A stretch of 64,000 nt of DNA from assembly GCA_008080745.1 (NCBI GenBank), contig SHMX01000003.1, positions 30,971 to 94,970 of the forward strand, written 5' to 3'. The DNA is from Candidatus Thorarchaeota archaeon (lineage in GTDB: Archaea; Asgardarchaeota; Thorarchaeia; Thorarchaeales; Thorarchaeaceae). A program made the translations under genes and the position numbers. This document shows positions 37,801 through 48,038 of the stretch, piece by piece (positions within the stretch are counted from its first letter, which is position 1; the number at the start of each line of letters is the position of its first letter). Under the pieces are notes generated by a model that was not told the origin of the DNA, searched no databases, and saw only the letters and a list, made by a program, of their open reading frames with translations.

Positions 37801-40792
37801 AACTGATGTATGTTAGAACTCCATCAATGGTAGTTTGGTATCTGTACTGATAATAAATACTATCATAGACCTCCTCGACCTCATAGAGATTTCCATCGAG
37901 ATCGGTCATGTAATACTTGCTATCTCTACTTGACCACCACCATTGTGATATTTCCATGGTGCTACTAACACCATAACGAATGAACTTGTCTTGATTATAT
38001 CGCTCTACTTCTACCTTGTCATAAAATTCAAAGCTTTGTAGGTTCCATTTCTGGTACTCTGAACCACCTTGGTGAACACCTCCATCGATATCAACCCAAT
38101 AGAAGTATTCTGTGCTTCCGTGAATCCAATACCGATGCTCTTCCATTGTAGTAAGGAAAGTATCACCAGTGTTAGTAGTCACATTATAGATGTATGCTAC
38201 ATCATCATAGGTCACATAGATCTTTTCAGAGTCATTTTGACGTTCGTAATAGTAGTAATCCCTATCATTTTGTGGATCCCAGTGATCATAGAAGAAGAAC
38301 TGTTCCCAAGTGTTTCCACTGCTAGGATCGAAGTTCTCATAGACTTTGATGGGGATTATTTCACCATTGATTTCAACATAAGGAATCTCTTTACCAGTGA
38401 GGTAATCTGAGCCCTCATTTGCATTGAGTGTATTATTGTAGTAAGCTAGTTGTTGTGTAATTGGTGCTACGTATATCTGATCACCATTGTATTCGAAGCT
38501 ATTTACCCATTCTCGGTCCCAAGATAGTATTTCATGATAACCATAGGGTTGGGAATAGTCTTCATGCCAGGTGTTGTTCATAAAGGCAAAGTTCCACCAG
38601 TAACTGGTATCAGCGACAGTTTCACTCATATTAACCAAGAAAGAAACAACGAGATCGCCACCATCTGTCCAATTATTGAAACTAGATATCTGACAGAAAT
38701 CAGCGGTTATAGCAGCCTCGGGGCTTCTTGGAGGTATGTATTCCTCCTGCCATTTTCCTTCAGCTTGATTATAGTACCACCATTGCCAGTGCCAGCCTTC
38801 AACCTCAGTCCACTCCCACTCCCAGTACTCGCCATAAGCCCAGTCCCAGGTATTGGTAGCTTCATTATATTCATAGTGCCAGCCAGTAGCATTCGTGTAA
38901 ACAAAATCCCAGTAGGTACCATAAGTGTAGTTGTATTTCTCTGTTCGATTGAACGCTGTAAAGGTAGGATTGCCGAGCATATCAAGAGTTACTTGATATG
39001 TGAGTTGAGAATACCAAGATTCTTCCTCACTCCAGTAACCATCATATGCATTTAGAGAGAATCTAGCTCCGTCGATAGAAGCAGCTACTTGTGCACCACC
39101 CTGAAGTCTACCGCGAACCATGAAGTTCTCACCTTTATCAGTATGGAACATCCAGCTATTGGGTTCAGAACCATCTTCAAAGAGAATCTTTGCAATAGTA
39201 ACAGGGGTTTCGATTGCGATTTCTTTGGCATCTTCATATTCATTCCAAGTCATTGGAGAACCATCTCCACCTGCATTGGGCCAGTATTGATAACCATCTG
39301 CACCCATGACGAAATCTTCAAAGTAGAATGTATGTTGATTAGAAACAGGCATATCTTCTGTGAAATGTCCCACAAAATCAACAACAAGTTCTCCGCGTGC
39401 AGTGTAAGCGATACACTCTGATTCATTTAGCTCAAAGAGGTTTGGAAAATCAGTAGGTATTGATTTTAAAACGAGTTCTTCTTCGTCCCAGATACCCTCA
39501 ACATAGTGGTCATAAGGATAGACCCATGCTCTATATCCAACCATTGTATCGAAATTCTCAGTTATGGCATTGTAAATTAGATAGAGGTTCATCTTTTTGG
39601 ATTCATTCCGGAGAACAACATCATAAGAACCAGTCTGAGTGGTTTCATTCCAAATCCATTCAAGGGCATAATATTGTACATCCTCGAATGTGGCGATATC
39701 AACATACTCTCGTCGTTGGTATTCACCGAATACCTCTCGTTGATATGATACTTCAACAGTTTCATCCCAGACATAGGTCTCCAGAGTGTTGTTGTATATC
39801 CAACCACCATTGGTAGTGACGGTTTCCCAGTGTAATCCAGATTCATTTACCCAAGTTTCAATTGAGTAGGGCATATCAAATACCAGGGAAGCATATTCAA
39901 TTTCACCAGTGATATTGAAACGCATAGTAAAGTCAGTTTCACGACTAACAGAGTATAAGGTATCTCCATCTTGGTCAAGCTTCTGAAGTGTGAAGGAACC
40001 ACCATAAGAGAAGCTCCATGCATCCTCCCAAGCTATACCAACCGCAATTCCTTGAAACTCGTAACCACTTCCGTAGTTATAGGATCCAATTGAGTTCCAG
40101 TTCTTATCCAATACCGTCATGTCTAGTTGGAAAAGTCCAATTGGAGCACGATTATTGAACTGTACTCTGAATTCTACATAGTATGTATTCGCATCAGAAT
40201 GATTTGAACAGCTATCGATATCCAAATCCATGAAAGGATCAGTTGGATAGGGGTCAGCTAAGCTCATATTTCTAAGATTGGTATAGATCCACCAGGGTTC
40301 CCATGTGTACTCCATATCCTCATAAGATATGGTAAAGTCAGCACTGAAATTCTCCCAGTCATCTGTCATATACCAACCATGTAGTTCTACACGGCCAAGT
40401 TCTCCATTATCGAATACATTCTTTGGAATTATCGTTTTGATAGTAATCCATTCATTGATATCTACATACTCATCTTGTTGCATCAGATATCCTGTGGAAT
40501 TGTATATCTCGAATCGTGGAGATGGACCGAATAACCAATTTTTGTTATCCCAAGACCATTCATCGCTTGTCGTGTTTGCATCCTGATGCCATGAAACATA
40601 TGTACCATTCTCTTCATGGGGCATATATGGGTCATAAGCAGTGTGGGGTTGAATTGAAGTTACATCTGTTGTATAATCATAAGTAGTAACAGGTACCGCA
40701 GAATTCGACCCTACTGCAATCATGGAAACAAGGAACAACGCAACAGATACAAGTGATAGAATTGTCTTTTGTCTATATCGTCGCATCTTCAT
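34889..40792 (-). CDS. Giant Tyr/Trp-rich secreted surface protein, C-terminal anchor
   Basis: About 1,967 residues. A basic N-terminus and hydrophobic helix (about 10-28) form a signal peptide; a Thr/Pro-rich spacer and a C-terminal helix (about 1,943-1,962) with a RRKK tail anchor it in the membrane, so nearly all of it faces outward. The sequence is very rich in Trp, Tyr, Asn and acidic residues, with a dense aromatic region near 655-690 (YWEWEWTEVEGWHWQWWYYN). Many N-X-S/T sites suggest glycosylation. It is paralogous along most of its length to the 41036-47827 protein: both have RLQGGA, a GWHW segment, and GMWGV followed by WTTNP and ALDLDGNLDT. No enzyme motif is seen. Of the adjacent ATGs the one at 40792 is best spaced from AGGAG. 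A surface-layer or adhesin role is inference. Confidence 0.85.
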   Translation of the reverse strand: MKMRRYRQKTILSLVSVALFLVSMIAVGSNSAVPVTTYDYTTDVTSIQPHTAYDPYMPHEENGTYVSWHQDANTTSDEWSWDNKNWLFGPSPRFEIYNSTGYLMQQDEYVDINEWITIKTIIPKNVFDNGELGRVELHGWYMTDDWENFSADFTISYEDMEYTWEPWWIYTNLRNMSLADPYPTDPFMDLDIDSCSNHSDANTYYVEFRVQFNNRAPIGLFQLDMTVLDKNWNSIGSYNYGSGYEFQGIAVGIAWEDAWSFSYGGSFTLQKLDQDGDTLYSVSRETDFTMRFNITGEIEYASLVFDMPYSIETWVNESGLHWETVTTNGGWIYNNTLETYVWDETVEVSYQREVFGEYQRREYVDIATFEDVQYYALEWIWNETTQTGSYDVVLRNESKKMNLYLIYNAITENFDTMVGYRAWVYPYDHYVEGIWDEEELVLKSIPTDFPNLFELNESECIAYTARGELVVDFVGHFTEDMPVSNQHTFYFEDFVMGADGYQYWPNAGGDGSPMTWNEYEDAKEIAIETPVTIAKILFEDGSEPNSWMFHTDKGENFMVRGRLQGGAQVAASIDGARFSLNAYDGYWSEEESWYSQLTYQVTLDMLGNPTFTAFNRTEKYNYTYGTYWDFVYTNATGWHYEYNEATNTWDWAYGEYWEWEWTEVEGWHWQWWYYNQAEGKWQEEYIPPRSPEAAITADFCQISSFNNWTDGGDLVVSFLVNMSETVADTSYWWNFAFMNNTWHEDYSQPYGYHEILSWDREWVNSFEYNGDQIYVAPITQQLAYYNNTLNANEGSDYLTGKEIPYVEINGEIIPIKVYENFDPSSGNTWEQFFFYDHWDPQNDRDYYYYERQNDSEKIYVTYDDVAYIYNVTTNTGDTFLTTMEEHRYWIHGSTEYFYWVDIDGGVHQGGSEYQKWNLQSFEFYDKVEVERYNQDKFIRYGVSSTMEISQWWWSSRDSKYYMTDLDGNLYEVEEVYDSIYYQYRYQTTIDGVLTYISYPLHYYSMDYDGFERTFVLESWRVHRSWFTEIDAVQYEMPYDGANAEWHSHMEYVDTDGGKVPTLKFAKYLGTYYPVYNMTEFDAWIDVGGTAYNLDEYPNMHYTSANGTDIWNPYMVGRSGDIGTFNDNLGFTVMESIQYEPIWPDSNWPKEYNDTYRYLDLVSNNTDWLVQETYVFRINEYDLNGTTFYSQMTYPESNFIDNVTYYYYKALNGTWVNLTDWIQLPRVATYMAYTYYNDTLADWVFDFNGETYEHLWYGYSFWSFRLVNATASGDIFLNMERGTRPMFNFTYDGTEVTAAASLESIKRVRQRWGHPMVYGLEPIDSTVNKNFNELVIGVPRWGMWGVQSWTTNPDNGALDLDGNLDTTTDQYFVKEEYSSTDSWTHTWDRMSVHIDWDPNATLYGDNMDIHSWMGLDTFTWTYEWNQTFYWYDANTFSPLSESEMADVTATLLTEEGDPQPGYWDLSWMAKNVTWTDIVAEAEANGWDWITSNEQSWTWLSFGVGQDYGTSYIEDDIEHWLGINMHYEYSGLMIWEDENKNDQMDVDLTDPGSGELSHYLIPDSVNSVEFVTPGVAYGNTNESDYMRLNLTDEVTWGVTFNEVNGTVFPYTLRGYWGWYDGIQEGSDLRTFDERPTKISIDELSFLVHFQGHINETAGAINNYADIKVDNYVGNWDVDRSGGRDNLVNRSLALNYFADVTMSDYYTVNANGTEATSDMTVSSATFDFATSGAKFAEMIMGGVAYDWGKNTSQRYDVLSYTTPMNTFQTAFQSQNGQSATGWSFSSNMFYVTIGFPEWDGYSVYQDPVFVGYTSANGGSQGGPITGVEFSTFSVSPSIPTSTDNVEIGVDIFTDVENYDVYLLYGINTDESTWTMVDMNNEYGSHWTGIIEAFPDGTQVFFKVLVVADGQNYPSQVGSYIVGQGVVTVTTTSPTGPENPGGELPMDLLILLGGAGVVVILVVILASRRKK

Positions 40793-40912
40793 CATTTCTC
40801 CTAGTGCGCCTACCTATCATCCTCACTCCTGAGTTATCTGTGAGTAATCATCCTTGGAGTAAGGAATCCTCAAGGCAAGTGGCGCGCCTTACAGAGTCTA
40901 AGCATACTCCGA

Positions 40913-40932
40913 AATATCAAAATATAAACTCA
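40913..40932 (-). promoter_or_regulatory. Candidate promoter of the 1,968-residue surface gene
   Basis: On the minus strand GAGTTTATATTTTG contains a good TATA-like box. Initiation would be near 40898, giving a leader of about 100 bases that includes a small AAGGC/GCCTT hairpin. Confidence 0.35.
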
Positions 40933-40989
40933 TACACGATATACCCAATCTCAAAATAGTCTAGTAGTGTTCTATTTTTCGAGAATCAA

Positions 40990-41027
40990 GAAAAAAGAGA
41001 GAAAGAAGCAGACTTGCTGTCTGCTTC
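40990..41027 (-). terminator. Strong terminator of the 2,265-residue surface gene
   Basis: On the minus strand GAAGCAGAC-AGCAA-GTCTGCTTC, a perfect nine-pair stem, is followed by TTTCTCTCTTTTTTCTT. It lies nine bases after the stop at 41036. Confidence 0.8.
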
Positions 41028-41035
41028 CGTATAAT

Positions 41036-44000
41036 CTATCCGCGTCGCTTGATCAGAACTACAATCAGGAGTATTACAACCACTCCAGCAACTCCAGCAG
41101 CAACCATCATGAGTGTTCCCACATCAATGGGTGTGCTGGGACCAGGTCCGGTCGTTGTTGTGGTAGTATCAGTTGGTTCTTCCTGAACAGTGTAGCTATG
41201 AGTGTTACAGACGTTCTCATTGCCTAGGGTGTCATATGCAACAATGCGATATGTCACAGTAGTGCCCACAGCCTGAGCGGGAATGTCACCAGAGTAGACA
41301 TCTCCACTTCCAGTCATAGTGACATTGATCCAATCACCACTTCCAATACGATACTGTAGAATGACATCATCAACACCTGTACTGTCCAATATAGTAGCTG
41401 AAACAGTTACCACATCGTCAGGTCGTGGAGTTGAAGGTTCAATGCTGACATCTAATACGGATGGCCCACTGACATCAGGACCAGAGGCGTAGAAGTGGAA
41501 GGTATCGGAATCAGACTCTACTCCATTTCCAGCACCGTCAATCGCTAGGACGTGGAAGGAAACATAGGAGTCTTCTGGTTGATTAGGAATCGTTCCTTCG
41601 TAGGTATCTCCGCTAGTTACAGTCATGGTGACATTATGTTCAACAGATTGACTATCCGAATAGGTGAGTATGACCTCTGAGAGACCAGAACCACCAGTAT
41701 CGGTGACATCTGCGCTGACGATAGCAATCTCCTTACCTTCAGAATCTGTGCCATTTCTAACACTCTGATTCGTGATTTGGGGATCGATATTATCAGGGAA
41801 GGTATAGCTCTGCTGACTTGATACACCCTCGTTGTCTGCTCCATCAATAGCAACAACTACGTAATTGTAGTCATATTGACCAGCTTGAGACCGAGAGATA
41901 TCTGCCTCCCATCTGTTACTCGCTGTGTTGAATGTAGCACTGACATTAGCGTTTGTATCAGTATTCATGACAAGAACATCTGAAACTCCAGAACCAACAT
42001 CTGAAACCTCGATATCGAGATGCAGATTGTTAACAGTACCACTTTCAGTGATACTATCCACTGTCGGACTCGTTGCATCGGATGTACCCGAGGATGAGTA
42101 TCCTACAAAGACGGGATCAACTGTCACCTTGTATCCATCCCACCACTTGAAGTTAATCAAGGTGTAGAATTGGTTTGAAGACACACTGAAAGTAGTAGCA
42201 GTTCCACCAACATCGGACATGTATGTAGCCTCAAAGGCACTCAGGGGTACCGTCTGAGAATCGACAGTTGCATTGAATGATGCGTTCTTCGCCCATGTAT
42301 AGGGTGAACCTCCAAGATTCATTGCCGCGATTGGTACGCTACCAAACAACTTGGCAGTGAAGTTGGAAGAAGCACTGGTTCCAGTGTTCTCTAACTGTGA
42401 ATCAAAGTCATCGTGGTATGTTGCATTGTAAGGTGTATCACCCAATACGATTGACACATCACTGTAAAATGCCAAACCAAGACTGTATCCATCTAGAACG
42501 CTTCGCCCACCAGGAGCATCAACATCCCAGTTACCAACAGTCATGTCGTATTTTATCTCAGCATTGTTAGTAGATTGACCGGTTATTTCACCGCTGAAGT
42601 TTACGGTAATGCCTATCTGATCAACCGAGGCCCCACTTGGACGACTATCAAACGAATTCAAGTCAGTTCCATAGTATTGGCCTTGATACCAGTCCCAATA
42701 GGAGTATTCACCAAATGGGAACACAATCCCTGAAACATTGTTGAAGGTAACACCAAACGTGATGGTCTCATCAACCGCTCTGTAAGCTTCCCCAGTGTCG
42801 CTTGAGTTACCCCAAGCCTCACCTGGTCGCACGAAGCTGACCGATTCAACATCGACAGGCATCCAATAGTGAGTGATTTCAGAGTCATCCATACTCGCTG
42901 TGTTTAGCTCCATAATAGTGCTGTCATCAGTATCGTTCCAAGCAAACATTCCTGCGTACTCGTACCATATGCTGACATCAGCATATACCGTATCAGAACC
43001 GTTCACATATTCAGTCTGGTAATCTTCCGATATCTCCCACCAAAGCCAGCTCCACTCCCGACTATCTTCGACAGCCCAAGCCCAGCCCTCCTCAATTGCC
43101 TGTTGTTTCAGGTCGGCAGAGGTGAAGTTCTCAGCCATCCAAGCAACACCCCAATAGCCAGCATTGGGATGTCCCTCAGAATTGAAGACGGTTGTGTTGA
43201 TGAGATCAAAACGTGAGGAGTTAACAACCTCGCCAGTTTCGACCTCGTACCAGGTGAAGTTATCCCACCAGTATCCAGTCCAATTGACCGTGTACATTCC
43301 CGTATATGAGGACATATAGACCTCGTCCCCAATCAATGTAGAGTTGGGATCCCAGGTAATATCCACCTTAAGGTACTCCTGTGTGATATTATAGGTCTCA
43401 GTGCTATTCCAGGTATTTCTTACAAAGAACTGGTCATCAGTGGTGTCTAAATTACCATCTAGGTCAATAGCTCCATTATTTGGATTGGTAGTCCAAGTAT
43501 CTACACCCCACATGCCAAACTCCGGACTTCCGGTCACAAAGGACCATTGTTCGCGAACTATGGATATTGGTAGAGGAACATAGTCGAGCTTCTTAGAATG
43601 ACCCCAGACTTTGTAAGCCTTATAGATCATATCTCTAGATCCTTTGATGACATATTCCTGAGCATTGTGGCTGAAATTGAAACTGGGTAGGTTGTAGTTT
43701 CGACCACCTTCAGAGAGACTTACTATCTCAAAAGTATCAGTCGAATTAACCAGAGCAACATAGTCTTCAATCTCAAGATTCCAGTAGTCAGAATTTGACG
43801 TCCAATTTTGGATATCAATATTCCAATAATCAACTGTGTAGTTGGTATAGTTATACCAATAACTATTGAACAGAAACTGACCGATATTCGTGGCATTATC
43901 GTAGTCGTCTGGCTCCATCACTTCGATTGTGAATTTTTGCCAGTCATACCATTTGTGCATAGTTCCATTCAGATCATATACATACCAGAACTCAGGTTCG

Positions 44001-47000
44001 TAGTAGTACCTGTCCGCTTCAATATCATACTTCTCAACAGCTTTGTCAGCAACATATGGATCTCCTGTGTAAATAGAGGTTCCATTCTCAAGGGTGATGT
44101 TATAGAAGTAACCACGCTGTAAAGTAGTATAATTCAGGTAAGTACCATCTATAGTTTCAACATATTGGTATGCTGGAGCGGCAGTATTATTCCAGTTGTA
44201 GATAGCAGCATCATTCTGATTATTCAGGTATCCTGAAACCAAATCAAGCCAACCCTGTACCTCGAACTCTCGGGTCTGAGGATTGGTGGTGCCATAAGCT
44301 ACAGTCCAGTCGTGATGACGAATATCAGGTATGAACATACCATCGCGATTGGTAGTCACCCATGGATATTCACTCTCTATTGGATCCCACCGATAATTCT
44401 CATTGGTTCCATACCAAGTAAGGTTGTAGTCAGTCGCTCCAACAGTAGCAATGAAGCCAGAATACTCGTAGCCATATAAAGCGTCAGTATACTTGACTTC
44501 TTCCTTGATTGCTTCAACCCATTGCTCTTCAATGTAGACCCGAGTGTCTGCAGGAGTCTTGTATTTAAGATCCCAGAAGTCCCAAACTTCGGCACCAGGA
44601 TAGGGTAGCTGTTGGTGATTAGATCCTATTTCTGTATAAGCATAGAAATCAACAGCATCCTTTGGTAGAGTTATATCATATCCATTCCATGAACCCTGGT
44701 ACATACGATGCGGCCAAGGACCTCGGAACAACCAATTAAGATCTGAGCCATTGTAATAATAATACTCCCAATTATCGGTAAGTGGACAATACATGTCATA
44801 AACTTTCAATTCTTCCCAGGTCTGATTCACGTAAAGCACATAATGATCAAATTGCCAGAATGGTTCTGTTGCAACGTTTATTGGAATAGTACCATTTGCA
44901 TATACAACAAGATTGCCTTCCTGTACTGGAGTAGTATCATTCATGTTCACTATTGTCGCAGTGGCCCAGGTACTCCAATCAGCAAAAATTTTCGTGCCGT
45001 TTAGAGCATAGATATACTCTTGCTCACTGAGTTTCCAATCTGCATAAAACCTCCAATCAGAGGCATTCATAGATGAGAGGAACCAAGTGCCATCAGAGAA
45101 GGTGGTATTGAAGATTCTACTCTGATAACCGGATTCAATGTATATCTTTGTACCGTTCAATAAACGGTAATAGTATATCCAATTACCAGTGTAAGAACCC
45201 GTTGACGGGTCATATCCATCATCATCCCATTCTTCATAAATGACTGTGTCCCAAGTATAACCGCTCTGATCAGTCTGAGTCAGCGTTCGAACATAGTGTT
45301 TTTGCCCATCTATATGAATCCAATGATCCTTTCGAACCTCATAGAGTTCATCAGTTACATTGTTCCGCATCACAGGTTCTTGATTGGGCGTATCTACAAA
45401 GTATCGATCAGTACCGTTCTCATAGCTATAAACGGAATCTGTGACCCATCCAACAAGAGTATGTTCACCCCACTCCGACTCGTAATCAGTGACCAGACTA
45501 AGGTTACCGTAGAAGTAGTCCCATTCCCATTCCATATCAGGCATATCAGACTGAACTTCGATATCAAAGATGATACGAAGATCATTTCCAATAGTTGTGT
45601 AGGTAAGATTCTCAGCTATTAGAAAGGTTCCGGGCATCACAGTCGCATTTGACTTACGTGGTACCCACTTGGTTGTCCAATCGTTTGCAGTAAAGTTCCA
45701 AATCTTATGTTCCCAATGCCAGCCAGTTATTTCAACTAGCTGCCATTCCCAAACGCCAGGTACAATCTCAATTTCTTGCCAATCCCAATAGCTACTATAC
45801 TCATAGCTTGTACGTTCTGTGAAGTTGTATGCTTTAACTTGGAAGTTGCCTTCAGGTGAACCTTTTACATAGATCTCAACCTCAGAGTATTGAGACCAAT
45901 CAGAGGTTCCATTACTACCCCATTTATGATCCCATGCCCGAAGAACGAAGGCTACACCATCAATATCAGAGGCATATTCTGCTCCTCCCTGCAATCGAGA
46001 TTTGACCTCAAAAGCATCACCATGGTCCACCGCAAACATCCAAGAGGGGTCATAAGGTTGACCATCATGTGTCAATCTGACAACAGCAATAGGGCTCTCA
46101 ACAGATAACTGCCTAAGGGCTTGATATGAAGACTCATCCGTAGATGAAGCTGTTGGTAAGTAAACAAATGGTGCTAATCTTTTGCCATCGGTACTTAGTA
46201 CTTTTTCTTCCACCCAGAGTGGATTTGAATTATCTCCAGTGGGCAGGATTTCTTCGCTGATATGACCTCGGAATGTAACATAGTCATATCCACCAAGTGT
46301 ATAGTTTTCGCTTGTTGTTGTGTTTAGTATGTAAGGTTTAGGAGCCTCACTGTTTGTTGGCCATGGTTCGTAGATTGTTTCTTGATACCATTGGGGACTG
46401 TATCCACTAGGATCATTTGGATCGACAACTAGAGTTTCATTATCGATTGTGTACGAATACTTGGAACTCCATGTTCCATCACTGAAGTTGAAAATCAAAG
46501 CTTGGCGAGCCCAAGCGAAAGATGTCCATTCATGTTGTATGAACCAATCTGAGCCACTCCACTCATAGTGAACCTGTCGGTATTCCTTACCTGGATCTAT
46601 CCACTTGGTACGAGTTTCCCAGTGAAACCCATTTTTGTATACTGTTGTAGTAACAGAAACGGTATCATTCCAATAATAGGTATCAGTTGTGGAATTGTAT
46701 TCCCATCCACCAGTAACTTCCTGAGTCTCAGTATAGGGCCCATAGACCCACTCTTCATCCTCTACAGATTGCGGAAGCTCAATATATACGATAACTGCAC
46801 CAGGATTATCACTCTTGATTTTGGCAGTCATGTTGAAATCTACTCCACGTGTAGCTGAATAGACAGGATTGCCATCATCATCGTAACGATCCCAATAATA
46901 GTAACCACCAGCACCTTGCTGAATGACTTCATCGAAGGACATACCAACAGCTCTGGCGCTTAGTTCATCGTGCTCACTCTCTGCAAGTGTGCCAAGGTTT

Positions 47001-47827
47001 TCATCCAAAGCCACTGCTGAAATCTGATACACTCCTATTGGAGTTGTTGTATTGAATTTCAGTTTGAATGTAGTCCAATAATTTTCAGGTCCTACTTGAT
47101 AACTAGAATTATCTGCATCCAACTCGACAAAGGAATCAACTGGTTCACCAAAGGCCATCCAGACAAATTCCTCAAGGCTTCCTGGTTCAGGAGCAAGTTT
47201 TGCCTCTGCAAGCTGAGCAATCGGACTTGATGTGACTGAATCGGTACCTGTTGGTGGTTTTGGTTCTCCACCACCGCCACCATCATCTCCGCCCGTACCA
47301 CCTTCCATGGTTGCGTTCTGAGAGGAGTAAATCACCCAAGTATCTGTTGGTATCTCATAGATGCCCAAGAACACAATGCCATTTTGGCTAATTGGTCCTT
47401 CCTGCATCTGTTCAGATACATTCCAATACATTCCCATCAGAGCGATGGAATGAGGAACTTTTCCTTGGAGGGCATTCATTGGTAGTTTAAGTTGGAAGTT
47501 AGCCCAACCGTCTACTTCTAACTCATCAGTAAGAGAGATGAGAGAATTCGAGCTGGCATTTCTAACAGACCAAGTAATCTTTGGCCCGAATTGCCAGTGG
47601 CTATGTTGAAATGACTCCTGCCATTCTTCGCTTATCGTACCCTGATCCCAATTAACATAGGTATAATTGGTTGGTAAAGCAGAAGGACTAGATATTCTAG
47701 ATTCTGCAAAAGATTCTAAGGAAGTATCAGCTACACTTGTGTTTGTACCCATAGGCACATACGTGAGTGATACTAAGAATAGTACAATAGCGAACAGTGA
47801 CAGTATTCTACTGTTCGATGTAATCAT
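41036..47827 (-). CDS. Giant Tyr/Trp-rich secreted surface protein with Ig-like domains
   Basis: About 2,263 residues. A signal peptide (about 8-28) opens the protein. A Gly/Pro linker lies near 180-200 (GGTGGDDGGGGGEPKPP). The long middle part is rich in Trp, Tyr and Asn, with WDWQ and GWHWEH near 690-710 and GMWGVDTWTTNPNNGAIDL near 1,440, shared with the downstream paralog. Three Ig/fibronectin-like repeats follow (about 1,930-2,220; for example DNIDPQITN and DVSGPSVLDVSI), then a Thr stalk, a membrane helix (about 2,238-2,258) and KRRG. The Ig-like block is absent from the paralog. GTG 47833 is in frame, but GAGGTG fits ATG 47827 better. Probably displayed on the cell surface; function unknown. 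Confidence 0.85.
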   Translation of the reverse strand: MITSNSRILSLFAIVLFLVSLTYVPMGTNTSVADTSLESFAESRISSPSALPTNYTYVNWDQGTISEEWQESFQHSHWQFGPKITWSVRNASSNSLISLTDELEVDGWANFQLKLPMNALQGKVPHSIALMGMYWNVSEQMQEGPISQNGIVFLGIYEIPTDTWVIYSSQNATMEGGTGGDDGGGGGEPKPPTGTDSVTSSPIAQLAEAKLAPEPGSLEEFVWMAFGEPVDSFVELDADNSSYQVGPENYWTTFKLKFNTTTPIGVYQISAVALDENLGTLAESEHDELSARAVGMSFDEVIQQGAGGYYYWDRYDDDGNPVYSATRGVDFNMTAKIKSDNPGAVIVYIELPQSVEDEEWVYGPYTETQEVTGGWEYNSTTDTYYWNDTVSVTTTVYKNGFHWETRTKWIDPGKEYRQVHYEWSGSDWFIQHEWTSFAWARQALIFNFSDGTWSSKYSYTIDNETLVVDPNDPSGYSPQWYQETIYEPWPTNSEAPKPYILNTTTSENYTLGGYDYVTFRGHISEEILPTGDNSNPLWVEEKVLSTDGKRLAPFVYLPTASSTDESSYQALRQLSVESPIAVVRLTHDGQPYDPSWMFAVDHGDAFEVKSRLQGGAEYASDIDGVAFVLRAWDHKWGSNGTSDWSQYSEVEIYVKGSPEGNFQVKAYNFTERTSYEYSSYWDWQEIEIVPGVWEWQLVEITGWHWEHKIWNFTANDWTTKWVPRKSNATVMPGTFLIAENLTYTTIGNDLRIIFDIEVQSDMPDMEWEWDYFYGNLSLVTDYESEWGEHTLVGWVTDSVYSYENGTDRYFVDTPNQEPVMRNNVTDELYEVRKDHWIHIDGQKHYVRTLTQTDQSGYTWDTVIYEEWDDDGYDPSTGSYTGNWIYYYRLLNGTKIYIESGYQSRIFNTTFSDGTWFLSSMNASDWRFYADWKLSEQEYIYALNGTKIFADWSTWATATIVNMNDTTPVQEGNLVVYANGTIPINVATEPFWQFDHYVLYVNQTWEELKVYDMYCPLTDNWEYYYYNGSDLNWLFRGPWPHRMYQGSWNGYDITLPKDAVDFYAYTEIGSNHQQLPYPGAEVWDFWDLKYKTPADTRVYIEEQWVEAIKEEVKYTDALYGYEYSGFIATVGATDYNLTWYGTNENYRWDPIESEYPWVTTNRDGMFIPDIRHHDWTVAYGTTNPQTREFEVQGWLDLVSGYLNNQNDAAIYNWNNTAAPAYQYVETIDGTYLNYTTLQRGYFYNITLENGTSIYTGDPYVADKAVEKYDIEADRYYYEPEFWYVYDLNGTMHKWYDWQKFTIEVMEPDDYDNATNIGQFLFNSYWYNYTNYTVDYWNIDIQNWTSNSDYWNLEIEDYVALVNSTDTFEIVSLSEGGRNYNLPSFNFSHNAQEYVIKGSRDMIYKAYKVWGHSKKLDYVPLPISIVREQWSFVTGSPEFGMWGVDTWTTNPNNGAIDLDGNLDTTDDQFFVRNTWNSTETYNITQEYLKVDITWDPNSTLIGDEVYMSSYTGMYTVNWTGYWWDNFTWYEVETGEVVNSSRFDLINTTVFNSEGHPNAGYWGVAWMAENFTSADLKQQAIEEGWAWAVEDSREWSWLWWEISEDYQTEYVNGSDTVYADVSIWYEYAGMFAWNDTDDSTIMELNTASMDDSEITHYWMPVDVESVSFVRPGEAWGNSSDTGEAYRAVDETITFGVTFNNVSGIVFPFGEYSYWDWYQGQYYGTDLNSFDSRPSGASVDQIGITVNFSGEITGQSTNNAEIKYDMTVGNWDVDAPGGRSVLDGYSLGLAFYSDVSIVLGDTPYNATYHDDFDSQLENTGTSASSNFTAKLFGSVPIAAMNLGGSPYTWAKNASFNATVDSQTVPLSAFEATYMSDVGGTATTFSVSSNQFYTLINFKWWDGYKVTVDPVFVGYSSSGTSDATSPTVDSITESGTVNNLHLDIEVSDVGSGVSDVLVMNTDTNANVSATFNTASNRWEADISRSQAGQYDYNYVVVAIDGADNEGVSSQQSYTFPDNIDPQITNQSVRNGTDSEGKEIAIVSADVTDTGGSGLSEVILTYSDSQSVEHNVTMTVTSGDTYEGTIPNQPEDSYVSFHVLAIDGAGNGVESDSDTFHFYASGPDVSGPSVLDVSIEPSTPRPDDVVTVSATILDSTGVDDVILQYRIGSGDWINVTMTGSGDVYSGDIPAQAVGTTVTYRIVAYDTLGNENVCNTHSYTVQEEPTDTTTTTTGPGPSTPIDVGTLMMVAAGVAGVVVILLIVVLIKRRG

Positions 47828-47994
47828 AAACACCTCATATTTTGAAGTTCGTAATCATCTCAGCGTGCTGGCCATATGTTGCGAAAGATCATATCGCCAT
47901 AATCCTGATAGATGATATTTACTAATTTCAATCTCACAACTCATAATATAAGCCTACTTTGGGTGAAGGTGTGCGATTTTTTGAAGAATAGTCA

Positions 47995-48029
47995 CAAAAA
48001 GAAAGAATGGTACCGGATTTCTCCGGTAC
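47995..48029 (-). terminator. Strong terminator of the SpoIIM-like membrane gene
   Basis: On the minus strand GTACCGGA-GAAA-TCCGGTAC, an eight-pair stem, is followed by CATTCTTTCTTTTTG. It lies ten bases after the stop at 48039. Confidence 0.78.
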
Positions 48030-48038
48030 ATCAAACTA

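Noticed and set aside
38534-39055. 173-codon open frame on the + strand
   Set aside because: Antisense shadow of the giant surface gene; hydrophobic Ile/Val/Pro-rich make-up comes from the Tyr/Asn-rich sense codons.
40888-40900. GGCGCGCC palindrome in the leader of the giant gene
   Set aside because: A single eight-base palindrome with no second copy seen nearby; probably chance, although part of a small hairpin.
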